Origin: Aquatica leii
Taxonomy: Eukaryota > Arthropoda > Insecta > Coleoptera > Lampyridae
Reading direction: 5' to 3'
Assembly: GCA_035610365.1 (NCBI GenBank)
Contig: CM069435.1
Span: 18,961,123 to 19,025,122, forward strand
DNA length: 64,000 bases
The translations under genes were made by a program, and so were the position numbers. The notes under the pieces were generated by a model that did not search any database, was not told the origin of the DNA, and was given only the letters and a program-made list of their open reading frames with translations. Positions 25,539-36,650 of the stretch are shown here, piece after piece. The stretch's first letter is position 1. The number at the start of each line of letters is the position of its first letter.

Positions 25539-26018
25539 TTACCGTCTGGTGTAACTATTGCGTTTTCTTTCTGTATAGGTGGGCTTCTCTGCCGTTGGAG
25601 CGTAAACGGTTGTCTGAGTCCCGTATTCTTTTTGTTTTTTCAGCCTTGCCGGCTCCAGAAGCTTTTTAGGTTCTTCGGGTTTATGCTCAGCTTCAGCCGA
25701 TATTGTTGAGTTCTGCTCAGAGTCCTCGTTTTTTTCTTTAATTTTTTGTATAACTAGTATATGTCTCACAAGTACGGAGAAAATAAAGGTCACCGTGCGC
25801 AGTGCCCCATCGGGCGTACAGTGACAGTCTACTTGTCCACAGATCATGTGCAAACGTAGTTGGAAGTAGTTTAAGTATTCTGTAACTATACCACTTTGTA
25901 TAACCACTTTATTCCGACGTTTTAAGGGAAAAGCTACGTTTTTAGTGTTTTTAAACACTTTAAGGAGGTTGATTCGAAGGCTCGTGTAACGAAACGATGA
26001 AACGTTCATATGAAACAA
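25539..26018 (-). CDS. Unrecognised 159-codon open frame, doubtful
   Basis: This is the longest open frame between 16.8 and 41.7 kb. The N-terminal half is mixed; a moderately hydrophobic stretch (VTFIFSVLVRHILVI) lies at about residues 77-91. The C-terminal third is charged, with EQNSTISAEAEHKPEEPKKL followed by a basic tail ending KRNSYTRR. I do not recognise a family. It could be a decayed retroelement ORF1, a real small gene, or chance. No splice structure or neighbouring coding signal supports it. Confidence 0.2.
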   Translation of the reverse strand: MFHMNVSSFRYTSLRINLLKVFKNTKNVAFPLKRRNKVVIQSGIVTEYLNYFQLRLHMICGQVDCHCTPDGALRTVTFIFSVLVRHILVIQKIKEKNEDSEQNSTISAEAEHKPEEPKKLLEPARLKKQKEYGTQTTVYAPTAEKPTYTERKRNSYTRR

Positions 26019-27227
26019 ATCTGGATCTTGCGGTAGTACCGAATTTTACTTCATTTTTTGTATTTTTTGGATGCAGTGTTTATTATTATTGAACAAGATA
26101 TTTCTTATAATTCGTTTTATGTTTTTAAAATATAACAAGTCTTAATTTCACTCAGCAGTGATGAAAAATGATTACAGTAATTGCAGAATTAGATCCGCGC
26201 GACCTTCCGTCTTGTACGCTGCAAAAACGGTACAATATAGATAAAAATTGCGCATGAACAATTTATTAAGCACAAAATTTACTACAAAAAAGTCCACGGG
26301 CGTGTATAATTATATCTAATAGTTTAAGAGTTACTGAATTTTAATCTAATTTTTGTGCAATTTTGCACACTTGTATCTTCTAAACTATTGAACGTAATTG
26401 TACCCTTCCGCCGACTTTTTTATAGTAAATTTTGTCCTCTATAAAAATGTTTATGTGCAACTTTCTTCTATCTTGCACCGTTTTAGGGTAATAGTTTATT
26501 GGTTGTTTTAAATTATTAAGCAAATCATTTCAATACAAAAATTGTGGCGGTTTCGATGCTGGTGTAATATTACGACATCGACCAAGCTACCCTTAGCCGC
26601 AAAAAAAGTCGCAGTGGTCACCAAAAGCAACTCGACCGAATCACACAATATGTTCTACTAAACCGATAATTTATGTTCAAATTTTAAAATGCGTAAACGA
26701 AATAATTTAATAAACCTGATTTATTAAGTTTTATAATAAAAACTATCAGTAATTACTAGTTTAAATCATAAACGATTTCACTGTAAGGTTATCATCATAG
26801 GACGAAAGTAGGTAAAATAAAATTTGAGTAAATTTTGAATGTCGAAATTGTATCAACAATCAAACAATTGTAAAGATTATTAGTGTTATAAATCTGTTAA
26901 GACTAGAGAAAGATTCAGGTTAAAGTAAAGTTCATCTCTTTAATGGTTTTTTATAGTACGTAGCGCATTTGTTTAATAATAATAGGAGAAAAAATTGTAG
27001 AATCGGTAAAAAAAGAAAATTTAATAAAAAGGCATGTCGATTATTTCGCGTCGCAAAATGTTTTTATTGCAAGTTTAATCTGCTGTAAGTCTTCTTTAGA
27101 TATGACAAGGAATCGCAACCGCGACAAACTGTTGAAAAAAGTTCAATTTTTAAACTGTGGATGCACATTTCCAAAGATGAAATCTCCACTTTGCAACTTT
27201 TACATCTGAAAAGATGTGGCAACGTAG
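26019..27227. other. AT-rich spacer, no gene seen
   Basis: Low-complexity AT-rich sequence. No conserved motif or tandem structure recognised. Confidence 0.4.
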
Positions 27228-27440
27228 CTCGAATCGCGTCATAATCTTAGAAGCTGTAGAACTGTGAACCGCCATAAAACTCGGGTAAAATCCAGTAATC
27301 ACTTAGTTTTGTTTTTTAAAAATGCGCATCAAGTATCTCGAATCGCGTTATAATCTTAGAAGATGTAGAACTGTGAACCGCCATAAAACTCAGGTAAAAT
27401 CCAGTAATCACTTAGTTTTGTTTTTTAAAAATGTGCATCA
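27228..27440 (+). repeat. Tandem duplication, 2 x 109 bp
   Basis: The segment beginning CTCGAATCGCGT at 27228 is repeated at 27337 with about four substitutions (for example GAAGCTGTAG against GAAGATGTAG). The second unit stops matching near 27440. Confidence 0.9.
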
Positions 27441-29469
27441 ACTAGTAAGAGTGTGGTGAAGCAATTGTCAGAAATCACGCGATATACATTGTTTATTTAA
27501 TCATTAAATGATTTATTTAATCCAAGCGTATTTAATCAAAGTTTGGCTAAATTTCTAAATGTTCCACTTTGGTTCTAAAATTGATTGTGTCTAGAGAAAA
27601 TTCTACATTTATCCGAATGCTTTCAAACGTATCTAAGCCAGCAGAAAATGAGTCAGTGGACGTGAATCACAATTTTCGATCTTTCCTCGCATAACATGCT
27701 TGTGAGCGCAATATTGTTATTTAAGCTTTGCGAAGGTGACTTTTCCCTTGAAAATGTTTTGTGTCAAATAAAGTTTGATCTTTTGAGATTTTGTTGCTTG
27801 CGTTGTGTTTCTTACCGTACATCACTTGGAAAAGAAAAGCTAAGCGTTATCAACACAGCCCAAATGCCCATTTTTGTGCTTCTCTAGAAAATTTTTTTTA
27901 TAAAAGATGTACCCTCCAGTTTGCAATCATTTCGCACTAAACTATTACATACTACTAAAGCTATAATTGGGAAACAACAGCCGGGACTGTTTGAATTTAG
28001 AGTTTTTAATACTAATTCAATGCCGAGCACAATTTCCGTTCCTCTTGGAGAGATAATGGGCAAACAAATTGAACTACAAAAATAGAAAAAATTGGTGACG
28101 CCGATAACGCGATCGGGTTTCTTTTTAGATATGTCACTGGAAGCGATGTTTTATCAGCGCGCAGCAATTCTTGATAATGAACGGTCTTGCTCATAATTTG
28201 TTATGACAAAAAATTCTCTATAAGTCATTGGTGTTGCTGATTCATCATCTTCCAGCGATGAAGAGCTTATGGAAAACAATTCTCAGGCATTTCATCGTCA
28301 AATATTCGTGAATTATCATACGACTCTATTCTCGTTTAATATGTACCTAGAATACTAGTTATTTGTGTTTTTGTATTTTTTTATTATACATGTATGCATT
28401 TCTATTTTTGAAAATTGTAATAAACCTTGTTCATTATATTACGTAGGTAATATTTTGTTTGTTTTCAACATCTTCCGATAATTGCAAGATTTGCCAAATT
28501 TGTGAATATTTTTTTTCTTAATTTACAGTATGTCGTAAATTTAAAGTAATGCAACTTTAGCTCTGAGGTCTAAATTGACACACAACAACGGATCTTATTC
28601 TGAACTCTGTCTCTGACTCTTTTCTAAAAACGATGACAAGATAATGCCTCTTTACAAGTATTGTACAAAATTGCAGACGAAATTTGTCGATGTTACCGAA
28701 TTTTGTCGTAAATGAAATACTAAAACGACACACGCCAAAATACTCTGACATATTCGTATCTTTATTTTTTCTTATTTTTCTTCTTGGTATCTTAGATTTT
28801 GCTTTAAAAGCTGTGGATAAACCACGAAGTATGTGCCTAGCTAAAACCTAGGTAGTTTATCCCACTTCTTGATTTCGACGTACAACTCTAATAAAACTTT
28901 TTCCAAACGTGTTCGGCTTGAGCCAAGACAAGTGAACTGTCTTTGATTTAATCGTTTAATTGTACCATTTTTTATTAGAACGATTATTTTATTTTTAAGT
29001 GTTTATTATATGGTTACTAATAGAAACCACAAAGCAATAACCTCTTTAATTTAATTCTAAAATGTTTGCATAAAATACTGTAGTTAAACGGGGTCGTCGA
29101 CCACTATCGATTGTCTCTATTTTGTTAATCCCTTCTCATATTTTTGTTTTGCCAAATTATGTAGTCCTAAATTACATTTTAAGTGCTTTATTTTTAGACC
29201 ACAACTACGGAGCTCATAACATTAAAATAATAATTTTTTTTTGACCAAACATTTTTTTTTTTAAATTTTGACTCTGGACGGACTTGCAACAAGAAATTTC
29301 AGTTTTGAGTTTTGTAACAAAGAACTTTACACGAAATCTGAAATATGATCGTTAATTATTCCACGTAACTGTTGCGTGTTCTGAATAATCATAAATTGCA
29401 AGGTGGTGTGGGGTGTTAACTGACCTCTAGCCAGTATCAAATCTACAGTTATAGAGCACCGACCATACA
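27441..29469. other. AT-rich DNA upstream of the MGCASS gene; one possible coding relic
   Basis: 27960-28330 on the plus strand can be read in one frame with a few stops (QPGLFEFRVFNTN ... FLDMSLEAMFYQRAAILDNE ... VADSSSSSDEELMEN). This looks like decayed protein-coding sequence, possibly transposon-derived, but the family is not recognised. The rest is AT-rich. The promoter and 5' UTR of the gene at 29470 should lie at the right end; no clear TATA box is seen. Confidence 0.3.
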
Positions 29470-29578
29470 ATGGGGTGTGCGAGTAGTAACCCTCTTATTG
29501 AATCTGGAAAAAATTTAGTTGAGTCGGCAAAAGACACTGCTACTGAATTTGCTCATCAGGGAGAAAATACCTTATATG
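29470..29578 (+). CDS. MGCASS acidic protein, exon 1 (N-myristoylation/palmitoylation signal)
   Basis: ATG at 29470 opens MGCASSNPLIESGKNLVESA and the exon ends at 29578 before a strong GTAAGT donor (phase 1). Gly2 with Ser at positions 5-6 fits an N-myristoylation signal, and Cys3 is a likely palmitoylation site, so the protein should sit on the cytoplasmic face of membranes. The helix after the anchor (residues about 8-34) has periodic small, charged and hydrophobic residues, like LEA-type amphipathic 11-mers. It joins in frame to exon 2 at 43829, giving 203 residues in total. The start was chosen for the MGC context; an upstream noncoding exon is possible. Function unknown. Confidence 0.8.
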
Positions 29579-30204
29579 GTAAGTTAAGTCAGTTTTATAG
29601 TAGAAATTTGTAAATGTTTTTATTTACAAAAAATATTCAAATAATATACTTCTCACTGTTATTCTCACTCTGTAAACATATTCTTTTAGGGCTGCTTTAA
29701 ACATATAATTGAGAGCGTTTTTATTTTGTATTTAATGTTATTTTTAGAATATTCGATTTAAAGCAGTGTTAGACAGTTTTTATTTCTAATTTATGCAATG
29801 TACGAATCATGAAAAAGAAGTTTGCTTAAGTAAAACATGCAATCAAGCATGCACATTAAACAAAAGACTTATACAAATGTTTGAGTTACAGCTACAGTTT
29901 TCTTATAGTTTTTGTTAATTACAAATGCCACATTGCATTTTTAATTCATTTAAAAAACATTTTGATACTTTTTAGAAAATTCATAAATTTTGCGTGTTTT
30001 AGGAAACAATATTATAGGTCACTTTAAAATGTTGACTCAAGGAAAAGCTTTTATCAAATACTTTGCACGTTGACATTTAATATATTTTTTCTTTGATTTT
30101 AAAATCGCATTAATAATTCATAAGTTTGTTAATATGGATTATGACGTCACCACGTCTGTGCTTCTAGTTTTTACTTACCTATAAGGAAAGTATAGCGATT
30201 GCAA

Positions 30205-31115
30205 TTTTTTTTCTCGGTTCTATCAAAAGATGGGCCTGATACAGAAACCGGAAGTAGGTGTATCCGCCATGTTTAACAGTTTTTTTATATAATTTCGTAC
30301 GTATGTAAATTATTCGAATTATTTTTACAGTTTCTTATAGAGTTAATTCTTCTTAACAATTTATTCAAATAAAAATTTTTTCTAACATTAACAGTTTATT
30401 AGATATTTGATTTATAATTGAAAGTCAATTCCATATATGATCCTAGGTTCGAATCCTGTCTACGACGATTTTTTTTTAGAAAAAAATTCCATATCTTGAA
30501 AGGAAAGCAAGATACGTTAAAAAATAACAATTTTTCTCTAAATTCTTTTGACTTGTTTATATACGGAGTGCTGCATCTTATTTAAATTATCTTTGGATGT
30601 ACCCACGATAACTCTCGAACTAAAATTCCTAATTACTTGAAGTTTAGTATGGAGCTGGCTTTTCATTTTCTCTCGGTTTTATCAAAAGATAGGTTTGATA
30701 AAAAAAACGGAAGTGGGTGTATCCGCCATTTTTAACAGTTTTTCTTATATAATTTTGTACGTATGTAAATTATTTGTATTAATTTTACAGTTTCTTATAG
30801 AGTTAATTCTTCCTAATAATTTATTCTAATAAAAAAATTTTCTAAGAATAACAGTTAATTAGATATTTGACTTGTTTATATACAGAGTGCTGCATCTTAT
30901 TTAAATTATTTTTGGATGTACCGACGATAACTCTCCAACCAAAAGTCCTAGTAACTTGAAATTTGGTGTAGAGCTGGTTTTTTATATTCTCTTTGTCAAA
31001 AGATGTGTTTGATAAAGAAACCGAAAGTGGGTGTATCCGCCATTTTGAACAGTTTTTCTTATATAATTTTGTACGTATATAAATGATTCGAATTATTTTT
31101 ACAGTTTCTTCAATT
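30205..31115 (+). repeat. Tandem array of about 315-bp units (three copies, one with insertion)
   Basis: Each unit starts with TTCTC...TCAAAAGATG, then GTGGGTGTATCCGCCATTTT, AACAGTTTTTCTTATATAATTT and AGAGTGCTGCATCTTATTTAAATTAT. Unit starts are near 30212, 30671 and 30987. The first unit is 459 bp because it holds about 140 bp absent from the second; the third is cut off after the first 130 bp. Confidence 0.8.
30410..30550 (+). other. Insertion in tandem unit 1 with a tRNA B-box-like sequence
   Basis: Relative to unit 2, about 140 bp are inserted between GATATTTGA and ACTTGTTTATATAC. The insert holds GGTTCGAATCC (30446-30456), a perfect pol III B box as in a tRNA T arm, followed by an uninterrupted run of T. 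No A box or cloverleaf is found upstream, so it is a tRNA or SINE 3' fragment at most. Confidence 0.5.
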
Positions 31116-32134
31116 GTGTAAATATCACTTCAAAATGGTTTTATGACAAAATAACCTTAAAAAAATATAGATATTCCTTCATCATTCCTTATAGAAAAGT
31201 CGTGTGGTGACCACACCAGTTTTTTTTTAATTTAAATAATAAAAGCTTCTTTTCTATACTAATGTAAGAACGGGGAAATGTTGGCAATTTCTGTCTTAAC
31301 ATTGTCGCAGTACAATCCCTAAACATGTTTTTTGGAAATCTCTACTGGAAAAACATCTCACGTCAGTTAGATTCAATCTCTGAGCAATTCTTTCTCGTGA
31401 TGCACAGAATTTTTTAGACAACATTACCTACAAGTACTGTAAAATTACGTTAATCGCACGGGAGATTAAAAACAAATATTTTTAACAGTCGTTAATTTTA
31501 TTTATTTTGATGTTCCAAACAAAAACCAAAAATTCAAGTTTTGTTGTTCTTAAATAGATTTCTAAAGAAGTCATCATATGTATTTCATACCTTGCTTGTC
31601 ACATTACAGATCTCATATGTATTCTAAACTAATAATACACGTATAAAATAATTTTCTACACGTATACGTAGAAAATGCGTAGATAATGTAAACAATAGCA
31701 TATACAATGAAAAGTATAGAATAAATTCATTCTTTCCTAAAAAATAAAGTTTGGCGAAATTTCGTCAGATACGTCAATTTTGTTTGCTTAAACGTCACTT
31801 ATTTCTGTCATTGACAGTTTTTGCTCGTGTTTTGTTTCCAAGCTATAATGTCATCGACTTTTTTATAAATCGCAACCCATATTTTTGCAACAGATTTTGA
31901 TAGAGTGCCAAAAAGTCAAAAAAGTGAGAGCTTAAACAATTCAGTGATATTCGGTTACAAAGTTTCAAAAATGTAAGTAAAAGTTGCGATAAGACCAATT
32001 ATCAACTGGGAAAAACAAACGATTTGGACAATTGTTACAATTTTTTACTTATTTCTCAAAAGTTTATGTTGTATTCTGCTAATTAATCATTGTTTAGTAG
32101 TATTTCAAATTTTTCCTTCCTCGACTATTTGAAA
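31116..32134. other. AT-rich spacer, probably including the 5' flank of the mariner-like relic
   Basis: No gene. A 26-bp inverted repeat (ATTTTCTAC, 8-nt centre, GTAGAAAAT) lies at 31651-31676. The mariner-like element ends were not recognised. Confidence 0.35.
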
Positions 32135-32373
32135 ATGGTCCGCCGTTTAAGTGAAAAGCAAAGAATAGAAATTTTCATAATGATTGGTTACGGAGACAGA
32201 GTTTGCACACAAGTTGAAACTTGCCGTTAATTTAATGAAAAATATCTTAACAGAAAACCAATTGCACTGTTCACCCTTAGTAAGATCGGTCTTTTTGGAA
32301 GTGGGCAATGTGAAAGATCGCCCTAAAATGAGTCGTGCAACAGTCTGTGAAAATCTTAAATTAAACGTTCTAC
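32135..32373 (+). pseudogene. Mariner/IS630-like transposase, N-terminal HTH part (split by Gypsy insertion)
   Basis: ATG at 32135 opens MVRRLSEKQRIEIFIMIGYG followed by DRVCTQVETCR, a stop, FNEKY and SKIGLFGSG. This is the N-terminal helix-turn-helix (DUF4817-type) of a mariner/IS630-related insect transposase family. Stops and a frameshift are present. The frame ends LKLNVL at the left Gypsy LTR and continues at 36247 with FKFSKNSHLIARQVAADN, so one gene was split by the retrotransposon. Confidence 0.75.
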
Positions 32374-32982
32374 TGTTACTGCGAAGTGTCGTTCGACGAC
32401 AATCGCGTTCGCGTACAACACGTTTCCACGGAACTCGCTCAAAATAAAAGGAAACGGATGATAAACAAGTTATTACTTAAATTTAACTATAAACAATGAA
32501 TAAAAGCGATGAAAAAAAACTACCTCTATAACGGATGAACAACTTAGAATTAAATACATGTACATAGGTTCTTATAACTTAAGCTAAATCGATGAGTAAA
32601 CGTTTATGAGTTCTAATACGCGTACCACCACTAGCACTACTACGGGAGACGGAGGCGTACGCGCCGGTGGCGTCAATTATGGGAACGAAGTGCGAGCGCA
32701 ATAATGCCTTTAGTTAGCGGGACATTCAGTCTGAGGTGCCTTTTAAGCAAAAGTAGACTTATTGCAGCTAAACAAATGACGGTAGTCGCAACGGCGTCGC
32801 AGCCAGCGGATACTCACAACTTCAGCCGAACACCCAGTCTCAGGTGCCCTTTAAGCAAAGGTAGACTTGTGCAGCTCAAGTGACTTTTGGGTGTTCCGGG
32901 TTCTTTTTTTAAACTTTTTTCGGGTCATAAAACTACACTCATTCTTGCGCAGTGAGGTTTGTAGTGGGTCGTCGAGGTAACA
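32374..32982 (-). repeat. Gypsy 3' LTR (609 bp)
   Basis: It matches 35775-36246 over its outer parts (for example ATAACGGATGAACAACTTAG and CATGTACATAGGTTCTTATA). It carries roughly 140 bp extra at about 32700-32880, in which an AGTCT(G/C)AGGTGCC(T/C)TTTAAGCAAA block occurs twice; the right LTR lacks this. The difference may come from tandem duplication in this LTR or deletion in the other. Confidence 0.85.
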
Positions 32983-33084
32983 CTATTTGAGTAGGCAGCA
33001 CTTTGTTCCATAACTTGAGGTCTTTTTCTTGTAAATGTATTCTCAGGCCCTCATTTATCTCTTAGTTTTGGCGTTCTGCTAGGT

Positions 33085-33720
33085 TTGCAGATGAGCGGCA
33101 TACCGGCGTAGTCCAATAATAGCAACCCCACCGGTAAGCGGAGCGGATTCCCATGCAACTGACACAAATTGCGACCCGTTGTCCGAGACAATGGCTTTAG
33201 GGTATTCAAATCGCTGAAATATTTCTCGTTCTAACAGAGCAATCACTTGCGTGGCTGCTGCATGTTTTAACGGAAAAGCTTCCGTCCATCGGCTATATAA
33301 GTCGGTGACACCAAAATTTGTCGGTTTTCTTTGTTGAAGGGGGTGTACGGGCTCATAGTGTCAATAGATATTGTTTCCCACGGCAGAGTAGGCGCTCTTG
33401 GTCGGATGGTTGCTAAGTCTTGAAAGGGGCATCGCTTAGTAGCAGCGCAGATCCAACACTCCTTCATGTACTTAGCGATTTCGGCAGCCATATGGTTCCA
33501 AAAATAGTTCCGTGAGGTAGCTCGAGTGCTTACTTCCGCTCCCAAATGCCCGGTTGATGGATCGTCGTGATATACGTGATTTTCCATTTCCCTCGGCACT
33601 ACCAAAACGTCGCCTACCGGTTTTTTTATAGTGATAGCCCTCGTTTACTAAGTATTCACGATGGGTTTCTACTTCGTCTTCGGGGTTAATACACTGGTCT
33701 CTGACTCGTTTCCACATCTG
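33085..33720 (-). pseudogene. Gypsy integrase, degenerate
   Basis: The minus strand reads a zinc-binding HHCC block (HDDPSTGHLGAEVSTRATS ... CWICAATK), then a core with TISIDTMSPYTPF (first Asp) and AIVSDNGSQFVSVAW (second Asp), in shifted frames. This is the order of a Gypsy integrase. The C-terminal end fades near 33085. Confidence 0.8.
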
Positions 33721-33959
33721 AACGACTCTTTGTGTATACGGGTGTGCTTACTGCACCCGTTTTACCTTTGTGGCCAAAACGGCTCCATCAATGATCATCA
33801 CGGTGGGCGTTGAGTCTGGCGCTTTTTGCTTTTGGTTCGGATGGCAGCATCCGACCCACATCATTTTCGATGTCTGTAGGCGAGGTGCTGGCGGAGTTTT
33901 GCGACAGATGATCGGGCAATTCGTTGTCCTTTCCTGGACAGTAGATGATGTCGAAAGTA

Positions 33960-34300
33960 AATTATTGTAACAGCAGGGCCCACCGAGTCAACTTGCTTTT
34001 GTAATCTTACATTTGGTTTAACCACATCAACAATCGACTGTCCGTTTTCAGAAAAAAACGCCGATCTTTCAAGTAAGGTCGATACTTTCTGATTGCCCAA
34101 ACTACCGCTAGACATTCCTGTCCGTTGGTATGATACCGTGTTTCGTGAGGTCGTATAGTTTTGCGCTGGCGTGCTAACAATTTGTTTGGTAGCTCCTTCT
34201 TGATACAACACCGCGGCAATGCCTGTACCGCTGGCGTCTGTCTGTAGCACAAAAGGTTTTGCAAAATTTGGCCGATTTAGTTGTAGTGGCTTTGTCATGT
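33960..34300 (-). pseudogene. Gypsy RNase H, frameshifted
   Basis: The first frame gives NFAKPFVLQTDASGTGIAAV (RNase H catalytic Asp in TDAS). A frameshift leads to YHTNGQECLAVVWAIRKYRP followed by the LKTDSRLLMWLNQM block. It sits directly downstream of the RT, as in Gypsy pol. Confidence 0.8.
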
Positions 34301-34344
34301 CATGTTTAATCTTTAGAAACGCGTTTTCTGCAACACCAGTGCAC

Positions 34345-35030
34345 TTAAACTATGTCTTGGTGGTGACCAAATCGTGCAACGGTGCTTGTATTTCGGCAAT
34401 TCGAGGCACTTAACTCTGTAGTCAACTGCCTATCCCCAGGAAACGTCAAAGTTGTTTGCGTGTTATGGGTCTTAAAGCGGCTTTCAACGTTTCTACGTGT
34501 TCTGGCAAAAGATAGTTTTCTTCGGAGTAATACTGTGGCCCAAATAGGACATGGTTTGCACGCCAAAATGACATTTGGATAGCGATAACCGCAACTTGTG
34601 TTGTTGGAGTTTCTCCATGACAAGCCGAAGATGATAAAAGTGTTCGTCCCATAATACCGAATATACTACTCTGTCGTCCAAGTACACGAAAACAAAGTGG
34701 CGAAAGTACCCGGGAAAAACCTCTTGCGTCATAAACTTCTTGAAACTTCCCGGAGCGTTTTTAAGGCCAAATCGCATGACTTTAAATTGATACGCTGCAC
34801 CATCGGGTGTAGAAAAAGTTGTCAAAGATCGAGAAGCTTTGTCGAGGAGTATCTGCCAGTAACCAGATTTTAAATCTAACGTGGTAAACACCGTCGCGGT
34901 TCCTAAATCGCGCAAGATTTCGTAAATAACCGGTAGAGTCGAACATTCGTTTCGCGTAACTTGATTGAGGCTTTGGTAATTCACACAGAACCGTGGTTTG
35001 CCATTCTTTTCGTCGTCTCCCTGATTGTTT
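34345..35030 (-). pseudogene. Gypsy reverse transcriptase, fused to gag knuckle by internal deletion
   Basis: It reads KPRFCVNYQSLNQVT, LDLKSGYWQILLD, AYQFKVMRFGLKNAPGSF, FVFVYLDDRVVYS (catalytic YLDD intact) and FGVQTMSYLGHSIT, typical Gypsy RT motifs in order. The N-terminal RT part and the whole protease are missing. Upstream, across about 35030-35070, the same strand reads a gag zinc knuckle remnant (HFNRDCPTL) running directly into DDEKNGKPRF, so a deletion has joined gag to RT. Confidence 0.85.
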
Positions 35031-35039
35031 CTTGTTAAC

Positions 35040-35692
35040 GTGGGGCAGTCCCGGTTAAAATGACGTCCGGAGCTATAATCGCATCGTGGTAGGTCGTTGT
35101 GTCTTGAGCGTAATAGTTAAGAAGCTGGTTCTGATCTGTTTCGCCAATCGGATTTATTGGCTTTAATCGCTGATTCGACGGCTATTGCTTTTTCCACAAA
35201 GTCTAACAACGAAATTGGCAGTGGGTGTACGAAATGCGCTTGAATATGTGATGCTAGAGTTTCTACGGACAACTTCAGGTACTCGGCAGGATTCAATTTT
35301 AATCTTCGGGCCAGGTCACTTTTTGATCGTAAGAACTCTGCGGTGGGTTCGGCAAAGTTCTTTTTGCGGCCGTAAAACCGAGCCTTTAGTTTTGCTAACA
35401 CTGGTATGCCATTTAAAAAGCACTGACTTAAACTCCTCGTAGGTTTCTACTAAGTCGATGTAAGTTTTCCACTATGGCGAAGCCTTCATCTTTATGTTTG
35501 CGATCGCAGTGGGTAGATTCTTGTTTTCTGGAATACTGTTGGCGTAAAAGTTGGTGGCGTACTACAGTTGATATTTGCAAGTGCCGATTTTAAGTAGATC
35601 AACACTTACTGATGTTGGTTGGGCGCGGCGCCTCTGGATGGTTGGCAGGCATCTAGACAAATTACTGTCTTCGAGCTTCGGGTCTCCGGCAT
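35040..35692 (-). pseudogene. Gypsy gag, degenerate
   Basis: ATG at 35692 starts MPETRSSKTVICLD, a plausible gag N-terminus. 35401-35117 gives a capsid-like helical segment (KARFYGRKKNFAEPTAEFL ... LASHIQAHFVHPLPISLLD). A CCHC knuckle with its second Cys changed (CDYSSGRHFNRDC) lies near 35050. Frames are broken between these parts. Confidence 0.7.
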
Positions 35693-35774
35693 TTTGTATG
35701 GCAGTCTCTTGAGCTGAGTCGTGTAATATGGTGCACGTTGCAACTCCACAAGGCCTCACGTTCAGGGCGCCAAT

Positions 35775-36246
35775 TGTTACCGCGAGGTGTCGTTCGATTA
35801 CAATCGCGTTTGCGAACACGTTTTTACGGCACTCGTGTCGACGAACTTAACCGTAATACTCAAAATAAAAAGAAACGGATAATAAACAATTTATTACTTC
35901 TACCTAACTCTAAACTATAAATAAAAGAGATTAAAAAAAACTACCCCTATAACGGATGAACAACTTAGAATTAAATGCATGTACATAGGTTCTTATAACT
36001 TAAGCTAAATCGATGTGTAAATGTTTATGAGTTCTAATACGCGCACCACTACTAGCACTACTACGGCAGACGGAGGCGCACGGGTTGGTGGCGTCAATTA
36101 TGGCGACGAAGTGCGAGCGCAGTAATGCGCAGTAACGCCATTAGCCACTTTCGGATGTCCGCGGTCCTTCTTTTAAACTCTTTTCGGGCCATAAACCTAC
36201 CCCCAGTTTTGCACAATAGGGTTGGTAGTGGGGCGCCGAGGTAACA
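35775..36246 (-). repeat. Gypsy 5' LTR (472 bp)
   Basis: It shares outer sequence with 32374-32982 and ends in TGTTACC/GGTAACA. The minus-strand 3' end is followed after two bases by the primer binding site at about 35757-35772. Confidence 0.85.
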
Positions 36247-36250
36247 CTAT

Positions 36251-36650
36251 TTAAGTTTTCAAAAAATTCCCACTTAATCGCCCGCCAAGTGGCAGCAGAC
36301 AACGAAATGGTTTAAAGTTTCGTCTTAAAATCTTAAAATATTGGAAGTTGGAAAAATAACTCCCGTAGAAAGTATAGTTTTGATTAAAGAATTAAACAAA
36401 AATGAAGATGATTTTTTTTACTGCAAGATAGAGTTGGGCGTATTGACAGGTGAAAAATACCATGGATTTTTAAAAGACGAATTCGTTTCTTCACTTGCAG
36501 TGCTTTACCTAATTGATCTAGATCTGCCCAATAACAGGATATGCTACCAACATGATGGTGCGGCAGGGATAGTTTGTGAATATTTAAACCAAGTATTTGC
36601 TAACCAATAAATTGGTTGTAAGAGATCTATTCAAAAGCTTTCTATATCAC
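36251..36650 (+). pseudogene. Mariner/IS630-like transposase, C-terminal part
   Basis: It continues the gene split at 32373: FKFSKNSHLIARQVAADNEM, then ILKYWKLEK, GVLTGEKYHGFLKDEF and NNRICYQHDGAAGIVCEYLN. The QHDGA block carries the second catalytic Asp of the DDE/D domain. A stop replaces the Trp expected before IGCKRSIQ, and the third catalytic block is not recognisable. An open frame of 89 codons is at 36341-36610. Confidence 0.75.

Larger units (their letters stand above)
32370..36250 (-). mobile_element. Ty3/Gypsy retrotransposon inserted in the mariner-like relic (LTR to LTR)
   Basis: LTRs lie at 32374-32982 and 35775-36246. On the minus strand each begins TGTTACC and ends GGTAACA or a close variant. 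Flanking 4-bp duplications are CTAC (32370-32373) and CTAT (36247-36250). Counting the duplication once restores the expected residue spacing of the interrupted transposase, which supports the boundaries. Next to the 5' LTR (right side), two bases in, is a primer binding site TGGCGCCCTGAACGTG. Internal order on the minus strand is gag, RT, RNase H, integrase. Many stops and frameshifts; non-functional. Confidence 0.88.

Noticed and set aside
30441..30470. Possible tRNA gene because of GGTTCGAATCC
   Set aside because: No A box, anticodon stem or acceptor pairing upstream; only a T-arm-like fragment.
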